A DNA stretch of 64,000 nt from Pomphorhynchus laevis (Eukaryota; Acanthocephala; Palaeacanthocephala; Echinorhynchida; Pomphorhynchidae), in assembly GCA_012934845.2 (NCBI GenBank), contig WNNJ02003115.1:51568-115567 (forward strand), given 5' to 3'. Under the pieces are notes generated by a model. It made no database searches and was not told where the DNA came from. It saw only the letters and a program-made list of their open reading frames with translations. This document shows, piece after piece, positions 11,505 to 22,554 of this stretch (its first letter is position 1; every line of letters begins with the position of its first letter). The position numbers were made by a program, and so were the translations under genes.

Positions 11505-14219
11505 TCAAATGATGCATTATCATATCTAACTTAAAGCTTCACGAATCTCCTTCTCCTCAATATCGCCTCGATAATGATGTATCTAGTTATCTATCGATAT
11601 TCTCGGCATTACCGAATCCTAGCACTCTGACTCCGACAATCTTACTATTCGTGACCTATGTCGCTTTGGTTGTTCTCTTGTTAAATCAGCCCGTCCAATT
11701 GTCTCTCCCACATTTACTGCTTCTAACCATTCATACCGTACAGGCTCAGCTGCCCTCTCACGTATCTTCTTTAACGACCTTGCAAATCTTCTTTAATACT
11801 GTTCATTGTATTATACTCCTTATTTTGTTCAAGGTGACTTTAACATTCGTCTTGATCGTCCAGCTGACACTGACTCTATCACTCTAACTAATCTGGTTTC
11901 TGATTTTAACTATAAATTACTTTCAACAAGCCCAACTCATATTCTCGGCGGTGCTCTCGACATCATTGATGTTCCTAACTGCTTCAATGACTATACCTCC
12001 TTGTCAATTACTGATCCTGGTTTGTCCGATCATTTCCTTGCCACTCTTACTCTTACTCGTCCCCATCCTCCTTCTCCGTCTCCACCATTATCCACACCAA
12101 GTCGACCATGGAAACATCTCGATATCTCTATTCTCTGCACGGCCTTACTCAATTCTTTACTCTTTTCACTTCCTCTTAACTATCTCTCTCCCGATGATCT
12201 CTGCATTCTGGTTGATTCTGAACTTACGTCGATCCTTAATAACATTCTGCCTAGTCGACTTCGACATTTTCAGCGCTTGCGCTATGCTACCTGGTTTGAT
12301 TCTGACTGTAGACTTTCTAAGCGTCGACTCCGTCACTCTTTTCGTGTGTTGTATCGCTTTCATAAACGTTCTCCAACCTCACTTACTACAATTATCCATG
12401 CTTTCTATCTTTCTCTCCGCCGTTCACATATCATACTTATGCGAACTAAACGTACTCTCTTATGGGGAAATCAACTCGAGCTTCTTCGAACTCTAAATCT
12501 AATTGGAAAATCTTAAACTCAATTTTTTCACGATCATCTACCCTTTGTAATATAAATCCTGATGAATTTTCTTCTTATCTACAAACTAAGCTATCTAATT
12601 TACTTTCCCTACCACCCATAGTCCCCTTGTACCCTCTCTTCTCTTTAAATACTTCCCTTCCCAGAGCTATTACACCTTCTTCCCGTTTCGGCTGATGAAG
12701 TTTCTTCGGTTCTGCTGTCATTACCTAATAAAACCTCTCCTTCTGATTCAATTCCCACTCACTTGCTTAAAAATATCTGCTCCTTTATCTCATCCTTCTT
12801 AACCACATAGTTCAACTCGTCCATCGGAAGCCGTACATTTCCTTCCATCTAGAAATGCGCCGCTGTTCGTCCTCTCCTCAAAAGGCAATCTCTCGACTCC
12901 CCACTACCATCTTCGTACCGTCCTATCTTACTTATCCTAACCCTCTTTAAACTCCTTGAGCGTCTCGTTCTCAAGCAAGGTTATACATATATCTTTTCCT
13001 CCAACTTATTTCCTCCCTTACAAGCCACTTTTCGCTCTAATTACTCTACTAAAATTGCATGTCCTTGAGTTTATAACGACTTACTGATATGGCGCGACCA
13101 AAAATTATGTAGTGTCATAGTTTCTCTTGATCTATCGTCTGCTTTTGACATCGTCAATCACTCGATTCTTCTCCATCGCCTTCGTCATGATTATTGTTTC
13201 TCTTTACCCACTGTATCATGGTTTTCTTCATATCTATCAAATCGTACATTTTGCGTCTATTCTAACACTTCTCTCTTCCATCCTTCGTCCATCCCATCCA
13301 GTGTTTCACAATGCTTTGTATTAGGCCCTATGCTTTTCTTTCTTCTTCTCAGTGATTTGTCTTCGATTTCTCATAAATTTAACTTCCACGTTATGCAATA
13401 TGTTGATAACATTCTCATCTATGCTCATGCACTTGTTTATCGTATTCACGATCTTAGTGTTTCTGTTTTCCACTGTCTTGTCTCAATTTCCAATCATCTT
13501 TCTTCCATTCGCCTTTCTCTGAATTCTGATAAATCCAAAATAATGTGGATCCTACCTCGTCGCCTCGGCTTAGAACCTCCCTCCGTATCATTAAATTCTA
13601 CAATTCTTCCTATCGTTGATAATCTCGTTTTGCTAGGCTTCCATTTCGACAACCGACTTTCACTTAAACATTTTGTTAGAGATAAAGTACGCTCATCTAC
13701 CTTGATACTCCGCATCCTCCGTCAAGTTCGTAGATTGATCGATTTCCCTTCTTGTATGACTCTCATATATTCTCTTCTTTTTTCTAGACTCGATTATTGT
13801 CTTAGTCTATTTTCCAACTCACCTAAATTCACTCTTCTTCTTTTACAACGCATCATCAACGCTGCTGTCCGAGTTCTCCTCCGTCTTCGTCATTTTGATC
13901 ATACATCCCACCATCTTGTATCTCTCGATTGGCCTACCATTTATTGTCGTGTTCAAATTCGTTTTCTTATATTGCTTTTCGATTTATAACTTTTCATACT
14001 CCTTCATTTCTCAACCTTCCTTTTCTCGACAATTATCGTCCTGTTTACTGTTCCTTTCGTTCCCGTAATTTCCTTATTTTACATGTTTCAAACTACTCTA
14101 CCTTTTTTGGCTTCCGCTCATTCGTTGTGGCTGCTCCTCTCTCGTGGACTCATCTACTCATTCATATCCGCCAATCAACATCAATGCCGTACTTCAAACG
14201 CCAAATACAATTCGGCAAC
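11505..14219 (+). pseudogene. LINE family A copy A3 (ORF1 end to ORF2 C-terminus)
   Basis: Begins inside ORF1 and is colinear with copy A5, with two clear deletions: about 500 bp at 11583 (ORF1 to the endonuclease start) and about 130 bp at 11729. The endonuclease keeps GDFNIRLD and ITDPGLSDHFL. The RT shows YVDNILIY where the intact copy has the catalytic YADDILIY, so the active site is lost. Several stops and frameshifts interrupt it. The C-terminal domain runs to about 14219, where the long-TIR element interrupts it. Its 3' tail resumes at 15331. Confidence 0.85.
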
Positions 14220-15330
14220 ATTTCCGAAAAACGGACCCAACTAGGCAAGAAAAAAATTATAAAATACGAAAGACCTTTATTAGACATTTAAAAATATCTT
14301 TCATTTTTTTTGCAGCATAGTGTAGGTAAAGTTTGAAATTAAAATTAATTAAAAAAAAATAAAATTTGAATATTTTTCAAGTGTTCGGATAAGTTAAAAA
14401 TTATCACACAATGATAGCACATCATGTATCTACACCACATATAAGTTTTAGCTCGATACGACGTATATTACGCTTCAGTGAAAATGTTCAATTTTGTGAA
14501 CTTAAAAATAATTTTTCCTTAAAAATTCGATATGATAACCCATACTTTTTTCATCTCACAACATCGACAATCTATCATTTAACATTTACACAAAAACTTA
14601 TGAATTGATTTATTTAGTATGTTGAAAAAATTTAAATTTTTTATTTTTTAAATTAAAAAATAATAATTAAAATTTTACCATTGCCCTTGTTAGTAGTTTG
14701 TTTACTGCAATATTATTATAATACGATTACAAATCATATATCTACATTATTTTCAAGTTTGAGATTGATTTAACATGTATTACGTTGTAAAACAAAATTT
14801 AATTTTTTGAACTTCAAAATACTTTTTAAGCACTTTGGTATGATATCCTATCATCATTTTTAACTTATTATTTCCAAATTACAATAAATCAACGTATACA
14901 CAAAAAATTGGCATCATTACTTTATTATCTCGAATAAAAATAAATTTATTTTTAACAATTTTAAAATTTTTAAACGCTGGTTTTATTTCTTCAATAATGA
15001 GAAAACTGAAATTATAATGTGTTTGAACGATTTTCAGATGGTTTAAAATCTTCACGCATTGATTCGAAACGAGCCATTCAACACATGCGTTGTCATCACG
15101 CGGTGTAGATACATAATGTGCAATCATTGTGTGATAATTTTTAACTAATCCGAACACTTACTTAAAAAATATTCAAATTTTAATTTTTTTGAAAAAAAAA
15201 ATTAATTTTAATTTCAAGCTTTACCTACACTATGCTGCAAAAAAATGAAAGATGTTTTTAAATGTCTAATAAAGGTCTTTCGTTTTTTATAATTTTTTTT
15301 CTTGCCTAGTTGTGTCCGCTTTTCGGAAAT
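14220..15330. mobile_element. long-TIR element without transposase, 1111 bp
   Basis: Bases 14220-14438 and the reverse complement of 15102-15330 match over about 220 bp, starting ATTTCCGAAAA(A/G)CGGAC and reading inward to ATGTATCTACACC. The interior (14439-15101) is AT-rich with no motif-bearing frame, so the element is non-autonomous. It splits the 3' end of LINE copy A3. I see no target-site duplication: the flanks are TTCGGCAAC on the left and GAGGCCCAG on the right. Long TIRs suggest a MULE-like or foldback element, but the superfamily is not determined. Confidence 0.8.
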
Positions 15331-15390
15331 GAGGCCCAGTTGGCACTCATTTGCCACGTTAAATAAATTATTATTAGTAAATGTCCCTAT
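15331..15390 (+). mobile_element. 3' tail of LINE copy A3
   Basis: GAGGCCCAGTTGGCACTC can fold (GAG/CTC and GCC/GGC with a bulge) and is followed by ATTTGCCACGTTAAATAAAT and a (TTA)n run. That is the same order as the tail of intact copy A5. It belongs to the copy left of the TIR element. Confidence 0.7.
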
Positions 15391-17003
15391 TTCGTTGGCA
15401 ATGACATTTCGTATTATATCATGTATAATTATAGTTGTTCCTCCCGTCCCAAATGAGAGAGCATGTGATGGATCAAGCAGTGAACCACACGCACAGCGCA
15501 CTTTACAATTTTTTAACGGCAAATTATATCTTACACACATAGCGTCTCTATATTGTTGTCTCAAGTACTGATTGAGATATATTGTTTGATCTTGTCGTTA
15601 GCCACGAATAATCTCCCTTTTCTGATGCATATGCTATTAGACATTTCATCATTTCATCCAATAATTCTAGCGTATGTAAAGCTTTGCGTTTAGTCTCTAG
15701 TTTAGCTTCATTATAAATTTGTTCACTTATGTGTCTGTAAAATGGTCAATTCTTGCCCTTTAATACCACGCAAGATGGGTTTACATATTCTTATCGATCG
15801 GCTATATATGTTATCGGCATTATCCCAGTCATTTCGAATTCCCAGACCGCCACATCTTGACGGTAGCGAATAGACCATTCGCATAGTTTCCGTTATGTCC
15901 CCTTGACCAGTAAATTTTGGTAACAAATCATTGTAGATAGAACTCCGTAACTGCTCAAACCGCTCCACTTCTACCTTGCATGTCCAAATCACGTAACTCC
16001 ACTTTTGTGGAACCGCGTAGCAAAACGCGCTGTATGCAATTTGAGCATCAATCTCCGCAAATTCAGATAACTGTTTAACCATTTTCGTCCATAATAATAA
16101 GAAAAATTTGTTAATACCACTTTACCTTCGGTATTAGGCATAGCAAAACAGAAAAAAAACTGATTTTCGAAGCCTTCTAGAATAAATATCTGATAATGAT
16201 AATTCTTTAAGATTGAGCATTCAAAGACATGCAGTATACTAGTACATTCGTTTTTGCACAAAAAACAGATGAATGATGCGTTACGTTCGTGATTTAGAAT
16301 TCGAATAGGGCAGAATTTATAATGATAACCATTTACCGAGGCTCACCAAATTAGGAGTCGTTTAATGGCACATGCTTCTCCCCATTTTGTTTGTGTGAAT
16401 ACCGGAGTGAGGTAGTACTCCGGAGCGATTGAATTCATTTTTTGAGTGAACCTGTCTAGATTTGTTGTAAATGCTGATGTGCGTTCAAGTTTGAACGTTA
16501 ATCTTATTATTGCTGAACAATGCTTCAACAAAGAGTGTCGCAACTACTGACGATGAACATTTGGGAATCTCGATTGACACTTGTCTAACTGATTAAAATT
16601 AAATGCAGTTAAGTCTGACCATATAACTGGTATAACGTATGAGATGGTTGAAAGCAGCATAATTCGAAAATACTGGAGATTCTGAAAATATAGTGATCCA
16701 AGATTTCTTGTAGAAGAGATATCTACTATAAGTTTTGAAGATTTATGATGAAGGTGATCAATAGACGACCATTTCGAAGAAAGAACTCCTAAGAAATTAT
16801 AGCTAATGCAAAATTCCAATTCTTCGTTATTTATTATTAGTCTATCACATCGACGTAAGGAACCGCCCAAGCGAAATCTCAGTGCTTTTGATTTGCTAAC
16901 ATTTACCGTTAACTGATTAGAAAGAGAATAAGACGATAGGTTATCTAATGCAGCCTGATCGGACGAGAGGTTTTTCGTCAATATTACCAAATCATCAGCA
17001 TAG
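15391..17003 (-). pseudogene. LINE C remnant: RT palm, thumb and C-terminal zinc motifs
   Basis: Minus-strand fragments, highest coordinate first: RT palm LPYADDLVILTKNLSSD (about 17005-16950) and thumb (SYNFLGVL, to 16544). Then a frame at 16543-16343, a CKNEC..HVFEC zinc-knuckle block (about 16260-16210), SLPSRCGGLGIRND (about 15880-15835), and a C-terminal CACGSLLDPSHALSFGTGG motif (about 15505-15450). These blocks occur in reverse-transcriptase proteins of non-LTR elements outside the A/B family. Frames shift repeatedly. The zinc-knuckle block may belong to a second inserted element, so this is a mosaic. It ends where the tail of A3 begins. Confidence 0.65.
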
Positions 17004-19265
17004 GGTAAGGAAAGGTGAGATAGGTGAGCAGATATTTTTAAGCATGTGAGTGGGAATTGGGTCAGAAAGAGATGTTTTATAAGGCAATGACAGAAGAACC
17101 AAAGAAACTTCATGAGACGAAACGGGAAAGTGGAATAGCTCTAGGAGGGAAGTATTTAAAGAGAAGAGAGGATAAAAGAGTCATATGGGTAGAAGAGAAA
17201 GTAAATTAGATAGCTTAGATTGTAGATAAGAAGAAAATTCATCAGGACTTATGTTACAAAGAGTAGATGATCTTAAAAAATTCAGTTTAAGATTTTCCAA
17301 TGAGATTTAGAGTTGGAAGAGGACTCGAGTTGATTTAGCCAAAAGAGTGTACGTTTAGTACGCATAGGAGTGAGATTGGAACGGGGAGAGAAATATAGGA
17401 AGCACGGAGATTTGGAATTAGTGAGTTTTGATAACGTTTAAGAAAACGATTAGACACACGAAAAGAGTGAAGGAGTCGACAATTAGAAGACAACAGTCGA
17501 AATCGAACCAGGGAGCATTGCACAAGCGCTGTAAACGTCGGGGTCGAATAGGCATAATGTGATTGAAAATAGTCTTAAGTTCAGAAATAAACATAATGCA
17601 GAGATCTTCGGGAGAAAGATAGTTAAGTGGAAGTGAAAAGAGTGAAGAATTGAGTAATAAGAAGGATGATGGGGACGAGTAAGAGTGACAAGGAAATGAT
17701 CGGACAAACCAGGATCAGTAATTGACAAGAGGTATAGTAATTGTAGCAGTTGGAATCAGCAATGATGACGAGAGCATCGCTGAGAATATGAGTGGGGCTT
17801 GTTGAAAGTAATTTATAGTTTAAATCAGAAACCAGATTAGTTAGAGTTGTAGAATCAGTGTCAGCTGGATGAATAAGACGAATGTTAAAGTCACCGAGAA
17901 CAAAATAAGGAGTATAAGACAATGAACAGTGATAAAGAAGATTTACAAGGTCATTAAAGAACATACGTGAGAGGGCAACTGAGCCTGGATGGTATACAAT
18001 CACAAGTTCTAGAGGGAAAGGAGTTGATAATCTGCATATGAGTAATTCGAACGAAATGTAATGGATGTTAGCGTTAATTTTACGCAGACATGGGTGACGA
18101 GCAATCGCAACAATAACGCCATGGTTAGAAGCAGTAAATGTTGGAGAGACAATTGGACGGGCTGATTCAACAAGAGAACAACCAAAGCGACATAGATGAC
18201 GAATTACAAGATCATCTGAGTCACAGTGCAGTATTCGGTAATTCAAAGAATATCGATAGATAATCGATCGAAGATATCAAGGATCAGATCAGCTTTATGA
18301 ATATTGAAGCGAGTGATAAAAAGACTAAATGCTCAGTAGCGAGATTGGCTAGCAAAGAAGACTGGGGAGAGATGGGCCGCTATAGGATTTTTGGCCTAGT
18401 TAAATTTCGGTTGATTTGACAGATTGATAATGATGACTAATCGTTTGTTTCACGTCGATGTTTCTAAATGCGATCTAAATTGAGCTAATCAATATCAGAA
18501 GGGGTACAAATAGGAACGATACGACAAGTAGATGAAGTGGTAACAAGTTTAAAACGTTGGGAGAATACCAAGGAAGCTTGTGAACTATGTCGGTAAACGA
18601 TTTTTAGAAGTGGAGGTCTGAGATGATTTGATTTAATGGATTTATTATCATCTGGAAGAATGATTGCTAGGATAGACCTGAAAGCAGATTCATCATCACC
18701 GAGTCGAGATAGTGGATACTCAGATTCGGGAAGCTTTAAGTTAGAAATGATAATGCAGCGATCACGCGAAGAAAAAAGATTACGTGGATGTGGTGAACCA
18801 ACCGAGCTAGTAGGAGATGGGCATAAGAGCAGTAGAAGTGGAAATGACAGGAGTGCTCGATTGAGAATTAAGGTAAGTTGGAGCATGTGTGACAGAAGTA
18901 AAGTGTTGAATCTGTTAATCGGATATGCTACTGGAGATGATTTTGGCAGAAGGACGTAAATTATTGAGAAGTGATATGGTTAAGGTAGTGTAAGGAGTAC
19001 ATGAAGCGAAGAAAGAAGTGTGATATGTATTTAGATGGGGGAGGAATAGGAACGATGAGGTACGAGATGAACAGCTTTACCGTTTGCATTGCTAGGATGA
19101 TGAATATGAATTGTAGTTTTATCGTAAGTTGAACGAGGAGTGTGTGTAAGAGAAGATTTAAGAATGGGATTATACGATGCGAAGCCAGATGTTGATGCGA
19201 GGGAAACGTCAAAAAATGTATCGGTCTGAGTAGTCGTATGTGAGACAGAAGTAGAGGTAAGACAA
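17003..19265 (-). pseudogene. LINE family A copy A4 (ORF1 to RT entry), minus strand
   Basis: The reverse complement is colinear with copy A5 from ORF1 (VSHTTTQTDTFFDVSLAS near 19230) through the RRM-like domain, the endonuclease (FVLGDFNIRLI, ITDPGLSDHFLVTL, near 17900-17690) and the RT entry. At about 17003 it passes directly into the LINE C palm. The frame is broken many times and parts are deleted. Its 5' side joins Gypsy integrase sequence at about 19265, so a single open frame (18961-19335) reads from one element into the other. That fused frame is accidental. Confidence 0.8.
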
Positions 19266-19885
19266 AGGTAAGACATATTCCCATTCTGATCCCGTTTTCT
19301 TCACGAATTTTAGAGTGAGTTTTATAGTTTTCCAAATTATATCAACATAACTTGACCATTTTTCGAAAGTTGTAACTAGAGCTTATAGAACAACTTATTC
19401 CTCGTAAATTAAAGATTTGAATTCGGTGGACTGAAAACATGTCACTTGATCACTATGTACGCTTGCTGGGTATACAAATAAGCTGAAGACCTGATTTAGT
19501 ACATTGATTACGGATGACTACGAAGTATTTCTGCAAGAAATGACGAACGGAAATCTTGAATATTCATCCACTACGCAGAGCAAATACTTATTTTCTGAAG
19601 TTGATAACAAGGGATTCTTGAAATCAATGCTAAGCTTGTCGTGGGATTGAGTAGCTTTAATATCATGTACTTTATCGGGCATCGCATATTGCGGCTTCAG
19701 TTCTGCGCATATTCGGCATTACAATACAATATCAGTTACGTTCTTTTTATCATTGAGTAATTCATGAGAAAGGACGTAATGAAGCATTCGTGTTTTACCT
19801 GGGTGACACTAAGATTCGTGAATAATTCTGAGGTCTTGTGTGGTTTTACAATAAGATGATCTTATTCTTGATATAGCATTAGCGG
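19265..19885 (-). pseudogene. Ty3/Gypsy remnant G1, integrase part
   Basis: The minus strand reads ANAISR (RNase H/integrase hinge), then the HHCC zinc domain (H..CHPGKTRMLHYV, CRICAELKPQ), then the core: KLSIDF (first Asp), ENKYLLCVVDEYSRFPFVI, SVHSDQ (second Asp), and toward 19300 YVDIIWKTIKLTL. Stops interrupt it (for example inside the zinc domain), so it is dead. Integrase inserts the cDNA copy into host DNA. The piece aligns domain by domain with G2 at 38.5-39.3 kb. It is separated from its RNase H by LINE F. Confidence 0.8.
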
Positions 19886-21677
19886 ATTATTATTATGTAG
19901 ACAACGTTACGAGCATAGCTCAGAGTTGCTGACAAATCGATAATCAAAAAAAAGAGAAAAACAAAAACAAATCAGTCAACAATTTAAAATAATCTTTCGT
20001 TTAAAGAGCTCACGAGTTGCCGCATTTACAATATCATCGCTTAAACGATTCCATGAATTTATTATTCGTTGTCCAAATTGAATCGTCCTAGAATGTACTA
20101 TTCGCTGGCGACTACGATAAAACAAGTGACCTCGCAAAGCTCGTGTTGATCGAATGTTGAAGAGCCCACGCTACACATGGTGTTTATTGTGAAATACTTC
20201 CCATACAAAACACAGATCCCGCGAGTCACGAATACCACATAATGACTGCATATTTAAAGACCGAAGACGGTTTTTGTAATAAAGTTCTCTCAAAGAATGT
20301 ACTAATTTTGTTGCCCTACGTAGCACCTTCTAAAGTCGAGCAATCTCGTCTCTGGTTCGAGGGTACGAAAAGCATATAACAAATGGCTTAGTACAAAAGC
20401 GTTTGCAAGAACTCTAAAAGAACGTGGACTCACATAGCTGAATGATCGGCGAAAGAAACCAACCATACGCATGGCCTTCGAACAAATGTACTCAGTATTT
20501 TGGCGACTGGAGAAATCATCCGTTATCCATACGCCAAGATCTTTATAGCTCGAAACCAATTTAATCACTCGATCCCATAGATGATATATCGGCACTTGAA
20601 CAATATTACGTGATCGAATGTGCATGCAAGTGCACTTCGAGGCATTAACAGACAGACCATTAGAACGTGCCCACTTAATAACCGTGCCAATATCTGATTG
20701 AAGAATGTTAAGATCATAATCCGACTTGATGGCTCTCCAAATTTTTAAATCGTCTGCAAATAATAATAAATGCGAACTTATTACACTGGGGAGATCGTTG
20801 ATGAAAATACAAAACAGCAGAAGACCAAATACAGACCCTTGCGGGACACCGGCATTAACTGGATAATGCTCGGAAAGGGTACCGTGAATGGCGACCTGGT
20901 ATATGCGACCAGAAAGAAAGTTGCATATTCAACGAATGATAATTTGATTGATGTTTAGTGTACTCATCTTCATAATCAACTTATCATGGGGTACATGATC
21001 AAATGCTTTGGAGAAGTCAAAAAATATGACATCTACAGCATACTTCTCATCCGTTATGGAACCCCAACTTTCCTGTGCCATTAAAAGGTTGGTTACTGTG
21101 GAACAGTTTTTACGGAATCCGTGCTGATTAGTAGAAAGTAACCTGTATGATTCTAGGTAGTTACTGATTATCCGATAAAGTAATCTTTCTAATACACGAC
21201 ACGATACAGAGGTTAAACTACCCGGTCGGTAGTTATCTACACATGATCGATCACCTTTCTTATGAAGCGGCTTAATGATAGAGCGTTTCCATGCATTCGG
21301 GACTATACCGTAATATAATGATGCTATAAATATCCTATATAAAGGCGCAGCAATGACATCATGAAGATTCTTCAGATATATTGAGGGAAGTAAATCTGGG
21401 CAAATCGAGCCCGACGGTTTCAGTCGTCTAAACTCTTTCATAACATCTTGAACTGTGAAAAAGTAAAGAATATCAAGAATTGACGGATTAATACGAGTAA
21501 TTTCTATATTAAGAGAAATAGTAGCTGATACGAGAAATTTACGACCAAATGCAGTAGTAATATTGAAATGATCTACTAGAATGCGTCCATTGTTTCCAAT
21601 GATAAATCTAGAAGGTCGAACATTACTTTTAAAATTTGTATATTTAAATAATATGTTAGGATTGATTGTTTTTACAT
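19886..21677 (-). pseudogene. LINE F (CR1/Jockey-like), 5' truncated, inserted in Gypsy G1
   Basis: Minus-strand RT: entry WKRSIIKPLHKKGD and NYRPGSLTSVSCRVLE, then VIFFDFSKAFDHVPHDKL (first catalytic Asp) in the 256-codon frame 21699-20929. A GVPQGS-like turn and LLLFADDLKIWR (catalytic FADD, about 20780) lie in a shifted frame. The C-terminal domain (SYKDLGVW, 20625-20302) follows. The 5' end falls in the linker before the RT, so most of ORF2 and all of ORF1 are missing. The 3' end carries a GAGC-TAT-GCTC hairpin (19911-19921). It is flanked on both sides by one Gypsy open reading frame. Confidence 0.8.
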
Positions 21678-22260
21678 GGTCGATATTGTATACTAACATT
21701 AAATGTAGCTAATTCGATTCTCTAACGCTCCACTTTGTCGATTTTTATGCGATTGGACAATTTCTGATTAAACATGAATATAACTGAGCTTTGATCAGTT
21801 ATTACCTGGAAATATCTGCCCAACAGAAAATGTTTCCAGTTCTGAAGAGCTTCAACGATGGTGAAGGTTTTCTTCTATGTTAGATTAGCGTTGTGCAAAT
21901 TTAAGAAGTGATATAAAGAACAATGTGATAGGGCAGTTTACTTGACTGACAGCACCATCGATAAGTATGAAGCGTCTGTCTTGGGTCGTATGCACACAAA
22001 AGAGATTATGATATTTCGGTTTTGATATTCTCAATTTGTTTGATAACATCCTTATTCGAAAGAAAATATTTGGCTCGTCTACAGACCATATTTTTGAAGA
22101 AAACGCGGTATCCATTTTGATTACTACACGTGCATTTCTAAAAGTCTTCATAAGGATGCCTGGTCATTTGAGGCCAGATAAGATAAAAGCGGTTTGATCC
22201 GTTCGGTATCTGGTTTGATGCATCCGTTCCGTATATTATATTTCAAGAAATTTAACTGCT
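21677..22260 (-). pseudogene. Ty3/Gypsy remnant G1, RT thumb and RNase H
   Basis: Minus-strand blocks: KPDTERIKPLLSYL (RT/RNase H connection, about 22230), SKWIPRFLQ, AVSQVNCPITLFF (RNase H, about 21935), TFTIVEALQNWKHFLLGRYF and VITDQSSVIFMFN (about 21855-21780), then YRPCKNN. They match G2 at 37.9-38.5 kb in order. Multiple stops and frameshifts are present. RNase H would remove the RNA template during reverse transcription. The frame continues after LINE F at 19885. Confidence 0.75.
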
Positions 22261-22483
22261 TTTCTCAAGCGAGATTTTTCTTGAGAAAATTTTATATTTA
22301 GATTATTAACAACATCCGCAGCCGCACATTGTCCTCCCAACAGGAAATTATTATTATTATTAGTATTACAAGTTATAGTATTACAAGTTATTACAAGTTA
22401 TTATTATTAGTATTACAAGTTTTTTTTTTTTAAAAAAAAAAAAAATAATTAACAATAATGAATTAATAATAATTACAAGTTAT
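22261..22483. repeat. iterated 3' tail of LINE D with T/A homopolymer junction
   Basis: The block ATTACAAGTT recurs about six times, separated by ATTATTATTAGT runs, with a T12/A14 switch near 22420-22445. On the minus strand this is repeated ACTTGTAAT following the LINE D hairpin. It looks like slippage or repeated priming at the 3' end of the element. Confidence 0.6.
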
Positions 22484-22495
22484 AGCCAAATGGCT
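22484..22495 (-). other. 3' hairpin of LINE D
   Basis: AGCC-ATTT-GGCT on the minus strand, just after TGATCAGTTGAAAC. LINE H has TAGCC-TTAT-GGCTA after TGATCAGACAAAAT, and E has a different stem after the same TGATCAGACAAAAT, so the position is conserved while sequence varies. Confidence 0.6.
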
Positions 22496-22554
22496 GTTTC
22501 AACTGATCACATAGAAAAATATGAAAAAAAGAAAAGAAAAAAAGTAAATAGCTG

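Noticed and set aside
15214-15564. 116-codon minus-strand frame as one protein
   Set aside because: Only its first part (CACG..HAL) is LINE C; the rest reads antisense through the A3 tail and the TIR of the inserted element.
18961-19335. 124-codon minus-strand frame as a gene
   Set aside because: It runs from Gypsy integrase into LINE ORF1; an accidental fusion at an insertion boundary.
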